Below are positions 56,716 to 64,000 of a DNA stretch of 64,000 nucleotides, one piece after another (position 1 is the first letter of the stretch; each line of letters begins with the position of its first letter). This DNA comes from an uncultured Bacteroidales bacterium (GTDB taxonomy: Bacteria > Bacteroidota > Bacteroidia > Bacteroidales > UBA932): positions 17,757-81,756 of the forward strand of contig CAJONI010000026.1 in assembly GCA_905235995.1 (NCBI GenBank), in the 5' to 3' direction. The position numbers and the translations under genes are program-made. The notes beneath the pieces are model-generated. The model saw only the letters and a list, made by a program, of their open reading frames with translations. It was not told the DNA's origin and searched no databases.

Positions 56716-59409
56716 ATGAATATAGCCGAGAGTTTCAGAAACAACATCTTGGCCGAAGAGCGTTACAGGATGATCCTTGACGGATTGCAGGTGACGCTTC
56801 TCATCACGTTGTGCGCTGCCGTGCTTGGCACTCTGCTCGGCGGGGTGGTGTGCTGGGCGCGCATGAGCCGCAGGAGCCTTCTGCAGCAGGCGGCAAAAAC
56901 GTACATCAACCTGATGCGCGGCACGCCGGTGCTGGTGCTGCTGCTGCTGATGTACTATGTATTCATGGCGCCGATAGAGGCGACGGGAGTAGTTGTGGCC
57001 ATCGTGACCTTTGCCTTGAACGTCTCGGCATATGTGGGCGAGATGCTGCGCGTGGCCATCGGCAGTATCGACCGCGGGCAGACCGAAGCCGGCCTTGCGC
57101 TTGGCCACTCTCCCCGGCAGACATTCTTCCATATTGTGCTGCCTCAGGTGGTCAAGTCAGTCCTCCCTGTCTATCAGGGCGAGCTGGTGACGCTGCTCAA
57201 AGGGACGAGCATCGTGGGCTACATCGCCGTAATGGACATGACACGCGCCTCCGACCTTATCCGTTCACGGACATTCGACGCTTTCTTCCCGCTGCTGGTC
57301 ACGGCTGCCCTTTATTTTCTCATCGCCTGGCTCATCGGGATGCTGCTGGACGCGCTGGTGAATCGCCGCAGCGCCAAGGCCCTTGCTTTCGCTGCGGCGC
57401 TGCTGTTTCTGGGTATGGCGGGCTATGTCCCGGGCCAGGTCAGCCAAGTTCCGGAAGACTCATCCGCTGAGGCTGCTCCTCCCATTTTCAAAGCACTCAC
57501 GGGCAAACGAATCGGAGTGGCGATAGGCAGCATACAGGACATGAACGTGTCGCGTTATGCTTCCGGGGCCGACATCCAGCGCTTCTCCAGCATGACCGAT
57601 ATGCTCGCCGCCCTGCAAAACCGCAAAGTGGACATAGTGTGCCAGGAGAACGTGACGGTGACGGCCAACAAGGAGATTGCCGCCCAGGTGGATACCGTGG
57701 ATGCCGGCCTTCCGCCCAACCCTGTAGGGGTCTGCTTTCCGCTCGGAGACACCCTCCTGCAGCGGGATTTCAACCGTTTTCTGGCCGATATCCGTGCCGA
57801 CGGCACATACCAGGACATCTACGACAAATGGATCAACGCGGACGACGCATCCCTCCTTCCCGTACCTGCACAGCAGGAAACAGGCCGGACGCTGCGCATC
57901 GCCACGTTCCCCATATCGCCCCCGTTCAACTTCATCTCGTCGGGCAGGCAGTCCGGTTTCGAGATAGCTCTCCTCTCCGAATGGAGCAGGCGGCGCGGCT
58001 ATCGGCCGGAATACCTGGTGATGGATTTCGCCTCACAGATACCCGCCCTGCAGACCGGAAAGGCGGACATGGCGATAGGCTCCGTGGCCATTACCGAGGA
58101 GCGGCAGAAGCAGGTTCTCTTTTCCGACCCCTACAACTATGGCCGCATCATGTTCTACACGCGAAAAGGGGAGTTGGAGCTGCTCACAGGCACTCCCACT
58201 GACAGCATGGACCCCGACAAAGCGCCTGGCGCATGGCTGCCCTGCCTGCTCATCGCTATCCTGGCAGGAGGCGGCATCTGCCTTGTCTTCCTGCGAAAAC
58301 GCGGGCGGCAACAGCAAATAAAGGATGAAGGACAGCCACTCTCGACGATTTCCATCTCCCACCTCAAAAAGCGTTTCGGGACGTTGGAAGTGCTGCGCGA
58401 CGTCAATCTGGAAATCCACAGGGGAGAAGTCATTTCCGTAATCGGGCCTTCGGGCTGCGGCAAGAGCACCTTCCTGCGCTGCCTCAATCTGCTGGAACGT
58501 CCTGACGGGGGCAGCATCCGCATCGACGGGCATGACATTCTCGCAGGGGGCGCGGACCCGCAGGCGCTGCGCCAGAGGATGGGGATGGTCTTCCAGTCGT
58601 TCAACCTGTTCCGTGACAAGTCGGTGCTGGAGAATGTCACTATGAGTCCCGTCCGGCTACTGGGAAAAAGTCCGGAAGAAGCCCGGCAACAGGCGCTTCG
58701 CCTGCTGGATAAGGTCGGCTTGGCGGAACGGGCGGAGGCCATGCCGGACGAACTTTCCGGCGGGCAGAAACAGCGTGTGGCCATTGCCCGTGCGATGGCC
58801 ATGGAGCCGGACATCCTGCTGTTCGATGAACCTACATCGGCCCTGGACCCCACGATGGTGAGCGAAGTACTGGGGGTTATGACGCGTCTGGCCCGGCAGG
58901 GCATGACCATGATCGTCGTTACCCATGAACTCCGTTTTGCCCGTCAGGTAAGTTCCCGTGTGCTGTTTCTTGCCGAAGGCGTTGTCTATGAGGAGGGTAC
59001 GCCGGATGAAATCTTTGAGCGTCCGAGGCGCGAGCTTACGCGGCAGTTCATCATGCAGACACACCGGTCGACGTTCCTTATCGGCAGCGAGAGCTTCGAC
59101 TGGTTTGCGATGACCGCACAGATGGAGCAGTTCTGCCGGCGCTGCAATTTATCCGGCGTCGTAACGGACAACGTGCTCCACGTGATTGAGGAGTCCCTGA
59201 ACATCCTGGGGACAAGCCCGGGAACATGCCTTGCGCTGGTCTTTTCCCAGCAGGACGGCTCGTTGACGTGGGAGGTCAAATGCCCGCAAGCCATTCCGCC
59301 CGGGGTGTTTGAGAAAAGCCAGGACAACCTGGCCGTCACGCTCCTTCGCCATTTCAGCCGGGACATCAGCGTGGCCGGTGATACCGTAAGTGTGATAATC
59401 GCGGATTAG
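56716..59409 (+). CDS. Single-polypeptide polar amino-acid ABC transporter: permease + substrate-binding lobes + ATPase + extra C-terminal domain
   Basis: GlnP-type permease; SBP motifs ([11 protein letters not shown]...YQDIYDKWI then [14 protein letters not shown]...FSDPYNYG); ATPase with [51 protein letters not shown]; about 110 aa beyond GlnQ. Confidence 0.93.
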   Translation: MNIAESFRNNILAEERYRMILDGLQVTLLITLCAAVLGTLLGGVVCWARMSRRSLLQQAAKTYINLMRGTPVLVLLLLMYYVFMAPIEATGVVVAIVTFALNVSAYVGEMLRVAIGSIDRGQTEAGLALGHSPRQTFFHIVLPQVVKSVLPVYQGELVTLLKGTSIVGYIAVMDMTRASDLIRSRTFDAFFPLLVTAALYFLIAWLIGMLLDALVNRRSAKALAFAAALLFLGMAGYVPGQVSQVPEDSSAEAAPPIFKALTGKRIGVAIGSIQDMNVSRYASGADIQRFSSMTDMLAALQNRKVDIVCQENVTVTANKEIAAQVDTVDAGLPPNPVGVCFPLGDTLLQRDFNRFLADIRADGTYQDIYDKWINADDASLLPVPAQQETGRTLRIATFPISPPFNFISSGRQSGFEIALLSEWSRRRGYRPEYLVMDFASQIPALQTGKADMAIGSVAITEERQKQVLFSDPYNYGRIMFYTRKGELELLTGTPTDSMDPDKAPGAWLPCLLIAILAGGGICLVFLRKRGRQQQIKDEGQPLSTISISHLKKRFGTLEVLRDVNLEIHRGEVISVIGPSGCGKSTFLRCLNLLERPDGGSIRIDGHDILAGGADPQALRQRMGMVFQSFNLFRDKSVLENVTMSPVRLLGKSPEEARQQALRLLDKVGLAERAEAMPDELSGGQKQRVAIARAMAMEPDILLFDEPTSALDPTMVSEVLGVMTRLARQGMTMIVVTHELRFARQVSSRVLFLAEGVVYEEGTPDEIFERPRRELTRQFIMQTHRSTFLIGSESFDWFAMTAQMEQFCRRCNLSGVVTDNVLHVIEESLNILGTSPGTCLALVFSQQDGSLTWEVKCPQAIPPGVFEKSQDNLAVTLLRHFSRDISVAGDTVSVIIAD

Positions 59410-59462
59410 AGACGGCATAACTCTTCATTCGTTATTTTAGTTAATGTCTTATCTTTGCGAAG

Positions 59463-59981
59463 ATGAAGTCATTCTGGTATTATGATTCTCCATTGGGCCG
59501 GATGCGGATGGCGGGCGACGGAATGGCACTCACCGAACTTTGTTTCGACGATAAGGCGGCAGCCGCCGTCCCGGTTGATGCCGCCGTTCCTGCTGGCACG
59601 AATGCGCCTGTACGCTGGCTTCCGGTATTTGACCAGACCTGTCGCTGGCTCGAACGCTATTTCGATGGGTATATACCCGATTCCACGCCGCCGCTGGACC
59701 CGCAGGGTACACCGTTCCGCCTGGCTGTCTGGGAGATCCTGCGCGAGATTCCGTACGGCGTTACAATGAGCTACGGCACGGTTGCCGCCCGGCTGGCCGC
59801 TGACCGCGGCCTGAGCCGTATGTCTGCACAGGCGGTCGGCGGTGCCGTGGGCCATAACCCCATAGCGCTCATCATTCCTTGCCACCGCGTAATCGGCGCC
59901 GACGGCAGCCTCACCGGCTATGCCGCCGGCCTCGACCGCAAGGACTGGCTGCTCAAATGGGAATCGGAGCACCTTTTCTGA
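59463..59981 (+). CDS. Methylated-DNA--[protein]-cysteine S-methyltransferase
   Basis: GTPFRLAVWEILREIPYGVTMSYGTVAARL; VGHNPIALIIPCHRVIGADGSLTGYAAGLDRKDWLL (PCHRV active site). Confidence 0.96.
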   Translation: MKSFWYYDSPLGRMRMAGDGMALTELCFDDKAAAAVPVDAAVPAGTNAPVRWLPVFDQTCRWLERYFDGYIPDSTPPLDPQGTPFRLAVWEILREIPYGVTMSYGTVAARLAADRGLSRMSAQAVGGAVGHNPIALIIPCHRVIGADGSLTGYAAGLDRKDWLLKWESEHLF

Positions 59982-59987
59982 CACTTT

Positions 59988-62297
59988 TTATTCTTTCTTC
60001 AACTCAATCGCCGGATTGGTCTTTGCAGCTTTCAGGGTTTGCCAGAGAACGGAAGCGAAGGCGATAAGCGTTGCGATGGCCACGACGGCCACAAATACCC
60101 AGCCGCAGCCCGACACCCGGTAAGGATACGGCTCCAGCAGCCGAGCTGCCAGGTAGATAGCGAGGGGGACGGCGACGATCGCCGCAATCGCCAGCATGGA
60201 TAGATACTCCAGGACCGACTTGCGGACCTCATCCTGCACCGTGCTGCCGAAGACCTTCCGGATGGCGATGTCTTTTGAATTCTCGTTCGCATAGTAACTG
60301 CTCATGGCGGTCAGTCCCAAAACGGATAACAACAGGCTTAACAGCATGAATACTTCCACAAGCTTCAAGCGTGCCCGGACTTCTGCAAGGCCCTCTGTGA
60401 GGATGTCCGTGATGAAACCGAACATATATGGTTTCTCTTCTATCCCAAGGAACTTCATGCAGAGTTCCTTATAAAGTTCCTTCAGCTGGCGCTCTGCCTC
60501 TGACGGCTCTCCGGTTGCCTCTATCAGCAGGCCATACAGTTCCTCGGCGGGACGGATGATTACATAACTGCCCACGTCCGAACCATAGGACAGCACATCG
60601 TTCGCCGCAAAGTCTCCGATGATGCCGCCGAGGGACTTCCCAAACACATGGTGATATCCCCAGTTCTCCGTATTCCGGTCCACGCCGAAGCGAGTCATCT
60701 CTTGCTCGGAGATCCAAATGGTGCCATTCACCGGCTCCTGGAAGCGTTCCCGTACATCGAATCCAAAGATATCAAAGGCCGTACTGTCACAGGTGATGAC
60801 GGCCATCTTAATCAGGCCCTTATCCTTGTCTTCCGCCTCATATTCCTCCGCCATGCCCGGGAAATATGAACTGCGGCCGATACGGCTCACGCAGGACAGG
60901 GAGGCAGCCTCCTTGGCAAAGAGGTCCCGCAGCCCCCAGTCGTCCAACTGCACGTAGAAATCACCCTCCACATCGACCCCCATCGGGCGATGGGCCATAT
61001 GCGAGACCTGAAGCCCAAGGACCAGGGCAAGGGCCAGCAGAATAATGGAGAAAACCTGTTGCAGCACGATGAACACCTTGCTGAACAGGTGTTTATGCCG
61101 GGTGCGATACTCCCCCTTGACCACCGCTATGGCCGGCATTCGCGTGCCCATCCAGGCCGGCAGGAGGCCCTGAATAACCGATATCAAGACAACGAAGAGG
61201 GCATATACGGCCAGCCATCCCGGCGTGTAAAGCACACGAACGGGCAAGGCTGTTCCAATGATACGGTTGAACCAGGGAGTGCAGGCCTCGGCAAGCAACA
61301 CCGCCAGCAGAAAACAGATGGTGGTAAAGAAGAAGGATTCCAGGAGATAGCCACCAATCAAGGATTTTTCTCCTGCTCCAAGGATTTTGCGGGTGGCCAT
61401 CTCCTTGGCGCGCTTGCTGGAAAGTGCTACGTTGAGGTTGATATAATTGAAAATGGCCGATAGCAACAGAATCACGGTCACCAGCAGGATAATGCCCGTA
61501 TACAACCTGTTACCACGCAGCAAGGACTGGTTGTTGGCGGGGGAAAACCAGATTTCGTCGTAGCGGACCAAACCGCTGTCTGCCAGAAAATCCCTTCCTC
61601 CGAACACGTCGAATGCTCGGGCCACCAAAGTGTCGGCCTTGACCTCTAACGACGCCCGGTCGGTTCCATTCTGGACTTTGACGAAGGGAATGACGTCTAG
61701 CATATAAGGAGCTTTCTTCCTGTTGGTCAGGTTCTCGATGCTGTAAATGATATCCACGTCTCCGAAAAGGGGATTGGGTGTTCCCTTGATGATGGCCGCA
61801 ATCGTGTATTTCCCGTCTACGGTCCTTCCAAGGGCCTGCTCCGTCCCGCCCAGGCGGTTGGCGAAGGAGCGGCTGATGATGACGTTGGAGATGTCCGACA
61901 GAACATCGGGGCTACCATCGTCGAATTCGGCCGGAAAGATGTCGAAGAAATCCCCGCCCACCATATAACTGGTGGTATGGTATTTCTCTCCTCCCACTTC
62001 GGCCGTTTTCTCCTCATCCTGCCCTGCTTTCCAGAACATCGCGGCTTTTTCCACTTCGGGAATGCTCTCTTTGGCCTGGTAGGCGAAACCCCAGGACTGG
62101 CCGATGCCCGAGCGCGTTCCGGTCGTCCGATAGAAGGTATAGACATCCTGGTAGTCCGGCACGTTCCGCGTCATCAGCCGCTGCTGCCACACGAAATGCC
62201 CGGTCAGCAGCACGAACGCCAGGCTCACGATCAGCCCCACCGCTTCGATGGCGGTGTAGAGCTTGTTGCGGGAAAGGAATTTCAGATAACTTTTCAT
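59988..62297 (-). CDS. FtsX/MacB-type ABC transporter permease (Bacteroidetes efflux permease)
   Basis: N-terminal TM, periplasmic domain; SSKRAKEMATRKILGAGEKSLIGGYLLESFF; SSYYANENSKDIAIRKVFGSTVQDEVRKSVLEYL; NPAIELKKE end. Confidence 0.93.
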   Translation of the reverse strand: MKSYLKFLSRNKLYTAIEAVGLIVSLAFVLLTGHFVWQQRLMTRNVPDYQDVYTFYRTTGTRSGIGQSWGFAYQAKESIPEVEKAAMFWKAGQDEEKTAEVGGEKYHTTSYMVGGDFFDIFPAEFDDGSPDVLSDISNVIISRSFANRLGGTEQALGRTVDGKYTIAAIIKGTPNPLFGDVDIIYSIENLTNRKKAPYMLDVIPFVKVQNGTDRASLEVKADTLVARAFDVFGGRDFLADSGLVRYDEIWFSPANNQSLLRGNRLYTGIILLVTVILLLSAIFNYINLNVALSSKRAKEMATRKILGAGEKSLIGGYLLESFFFTTICFLLAVLLAEACTPWFNRIIGTALPVRVLYTPGWLAVYALFVVLISVIQGLLPAWMGTRMPAIAVVKGEYRTRHKHLFSKVFIVLQQVFSIILLALALVLGLQVSHMAHRPMGVDVEGDFYVQLDDWGLRDLFAKEAASLSCVSRIGRSSYFPGMAEEYEAEDKDKGLIKMAVITCDSTAFDIFGFDVRERFQEPVNGTIWISEQEMTRFGVDRNTENWGYHHVFGKSLGGIIGDFAANDVLSYGSDVGSYVIIRPAEELYGLLIEATGEPSEAERQLKELYKELCMKFLGIEEKPYMFGFITDILTEGLAEVRARLKLVEVFMLLSLLLSVLGLTAMSSYYANENSKDIAIRKVFGSTVQDEVRKSVLEYLSMLAIAAIVAVPLAIYLAARLLEPYPYRVSGCGWVFVAVVAIATLIAFASVLWQTLKAAKTNPAIELKKE

Positions 62298-62347
62298 TTT
62301 GGAGATACAATGCCTATCTTTGCGAAAGGTTCTAAAAATTGAGAGAT

Positions 62348-62950
62348 ATGAGCGAAGAATTGATTCTAGTGCAGAACCTCATCCACGAGATTCGAGGAAA
62401 AAGAGTAATGCTGGACTTTGATCTGGCGAGATTGTACCACATTGAGACAAAAGCGTTGAAGCAGGCCGTCCGCCGGAATTTGGAGAGATTTCCGGATGAT
62501 TTTATGTTTACGCTGTCGCAAGATGAGTATAACTTATTGAAAATCAGCATAAGGTCACATTTTGTGACCTTAGAGGACGGCCGAGGGAAATATCCAAAGT
62601 ACGCGCCATTTGCATTTACAGAACAAGGTGTAGCAATGCTATCCTCCGTCCTGAAAAGCGATGTCGCCATTGCTGCCAACATTGCCATCATGCGTGCCTT
62701 CGTGCAAGTGCGGGAATACCTTCTTGCCGCATCTTCAGTTTCTGCAGAACTCAAAGAACTCAGAGCCAAAGTAGACCTGCTGGCACTCCAGCGTGAAGAG
62801 GATCTCGGCGCCGTCAACGACTTGTCGGAAGACGTCCGGCAGGACATCGACAACCTGTATCTGGCCATTGCGGATCTTTCTTCCAAGCTAGAGGCTAAGA
62901 AGAATGAACCGAGACGGAAGATTGGTTTCCAGCAGAACATTGAAAGTTGA
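62348..62950 (+). CDS. ORF6N domain protein (KilA-N/ORF6N phage-type DNA-binding family)
   Basis: VQNLIHEIRGKRVMLDFDLARLYHIETKALKQAVRRNLERFPDDFMFTLSQDE; FAFTEQGVAMLSSVLKSDVAI. TATCTTTG -7 box at 62315-62322. Confidence 0.93.
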   Translation: MSEELILVQNLIHEIRGKRVMLDFDLARLYHIETKALKQAVRRNLERFPDDFMFTLSQDEYNLLKISIRSHFVTLEDGRGKYPKYAPFAFTEQGVAMLSSVLKSDVAIAANIAIMRAFVQVREYLLAASSVSAELKELRAKVDLLALQREEDLGAVNDLSEDVRQDIDNLYLAIADLSSKLEAKKNEPRRKIGFQQNIES

Positions 62951-62952
62951 AT

Positions 62953-64000
62953 TTATTCCTTCTTCAGTTCAATCGCCGGATTGGTCCGGGCGGCTTTTAG
63001 GGTTTGCCAGAGGACGGTGCCGAAGGCGATGGCCAGGGAGATGAGGACGGCGGCCGCGAAGACCCAGCCGTAGTTCTCGACGCGGTAGGCGAAGCGTTGC
63101 AGATAGACGCGGGAGGCCCAGACAGCCATTGGGATGCCGATGACGCACGATATTCCCGTAAGATTCATATAGCTCTTGACATTTCTCCAGGTCTCGCTGT
63201 TCACGTCGGCACCAAAGACCTTTCTCACGGCAATCTGCTTGGTGTTCTCGTCTGCAAAGTAGGTGCTCATGGCCAGAAGTCCCAGCAGAGAGATAAGCAC
63301 TGCCAGAACGGCGAAGAGTTCCACAAGGTGCAAGGTCCTTGCTACAGGAGCCAGTTGCATCTTGTTCAAGTCCTTGACGAAGCCGTACCGCCAGGCGGGT
63401 TCTTCCACTCCCGCTGTTTCCAGACGGTAGTCCCTGTAGGCCTGCATAATGGCAGTTGAATAGGATTCCTCCTCTCCCGTGGTGCCAACCAGGAGGCTGT
63501 TCGCAAAATACAGCTCTTCGGCCCGGGTCACGATGACGCTGCCATTTGGATTGAGATTGCTCTCGGAGGCTGGCCGGGCGGGAAAATCCGTCACCACGCC
63601 GCCAATGAACTCCGGCTGGGCGCCGTTCATATTGATTCTCCGGGGGAATACGGTGGATGTATCCGATACTGCGGCGGCATTGAAAGCACTGCGGCTCATC
63701 CAGAGCGAGTGTGTCAGCGGATGGCCGAAATCTTCCTCCACCTCCAGTCCCAGCAGCTTGAAATAGGTGGAATCACAAAGGATGATGGGCATATCAACGC
63801 GATGTTCCTCGTCCACCTTGACACCCATGGTCATATTGATGAGTCCCGGAATACCTCGCCCCACGCCCGCTTTTGTCACAAAGGGCAGCTGCTCCACCTT
63901 GTCCTTAAAGAGCTTCATCATGTCGTAGTTCTGGGCGGAGTACTCAATATAATAGCGATTCTCCGAGGCTGCGTGCATCGGCCGGGTGAGCATATGGCGC
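62953..64000 (-). CDS. FtsX/MacB-type ABC transporter permease, C-terminal part (5' end outside window)
   Basis: MSTYFADENTKQIAVRKVFGADVNSETWRNVKSYMNL; NPAIELKKE end; frame open to the window edge; paralogous to 59988-62297. Confidence 0.92.
   Translation of the reverse strand, partial: RHMLTRPMHAASENRYYIEYSAQNYDMMKLFKDKVEQLPFVTKAGVGRGIPGLINMTMGVKVDEEHRVDMPIILCDSTYFKLLGLEVEEDFGHPLTHSLWMSRSAFNAAAVSDTSTVFPRRINMNGAQPEFIGGVVTDFPARPASESNLNPNGSVIVTRAEELYFANSLLVGTTGEEESYSTAIMQAYRDYRLETAGVEEPAWRYGFVKDLNKMQLAPVARTLHLVELFAVLAVLISLLGLLAMSTYFADENTKQIAVRKVFGADVNSETWRNVKSYMNLTGISCVIGIPMAVWASRVYLQRFAYRVENYGWVFAAAVLISLAIAFGTVLWQTLKAARTNPAIELKKE

Noticed and set aside
1-64000. CRISPR array, tRNA/rRNA genes, integrase or complete prophage
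   Set aside because: None seen on reading both strands; ORF6N and the RAYT-like gene are isolated and no att-like ends or phage structural genes were recognised.

Overview
A 64-kb, gene-dense, high-GC Bacteroidetes (Bacteroidales-like) chromosomal window. The order is as follows. (i) 1-16 kb is a polysaccharide utilisation locus: a partial SusD, then SusC, SusD, a surface glycan-binding protein with three tandem modules, a hybrid two-component sensor, an MFS sugar symporter, GH43 and GH5. The layout resembles xylan (xus/xyn) loci. (ii) 16-34 kb is mixed accessory and housekeeping DNA. It holds a HAD hydrolase, an M28 peptidase, a phytase-like esterase, a BlaI / BlaR1(M56)-TonB / TPR / beta-barrel operon, a diverged Y1 (HUH) RAYT-like transposase, a membrane protein plus XRE cassette, and an Ntn hydrolase with a wHTH regulator. 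Two 140-bp palindromic repeats bracket the RAYT-like gene and the XRE cassette. (iii) 33-51 kb holds truB, rpiB, gltX and a complete dcw cluster (ftsZ to mraZ, minus strand). (iv) 51-64 kb holds lptB, dnaX, an M16 protease, mscL, GDPD, fRMsr, a restriction-endonuclease remnant, a 900-aa all-in-one amino-acid ABC transporter, ogt, and two FtsX-type permeases separated by an ORF6N gene. The strongest leads are: the RAYT-like gene with its palindromic repeats; the fused ABC transporter, whose substrate-binding domain looks circularly permuted; a four-repeat 10-bp MraZ-type operator over the dcw promoter; a 39-bp bidirectional, apparently leaderless promoter between dnaX and the M16 protease; and several palindromic operators next to autoregulator genes. 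All calls come from reading the sequence and the ORF track. No database search was run.
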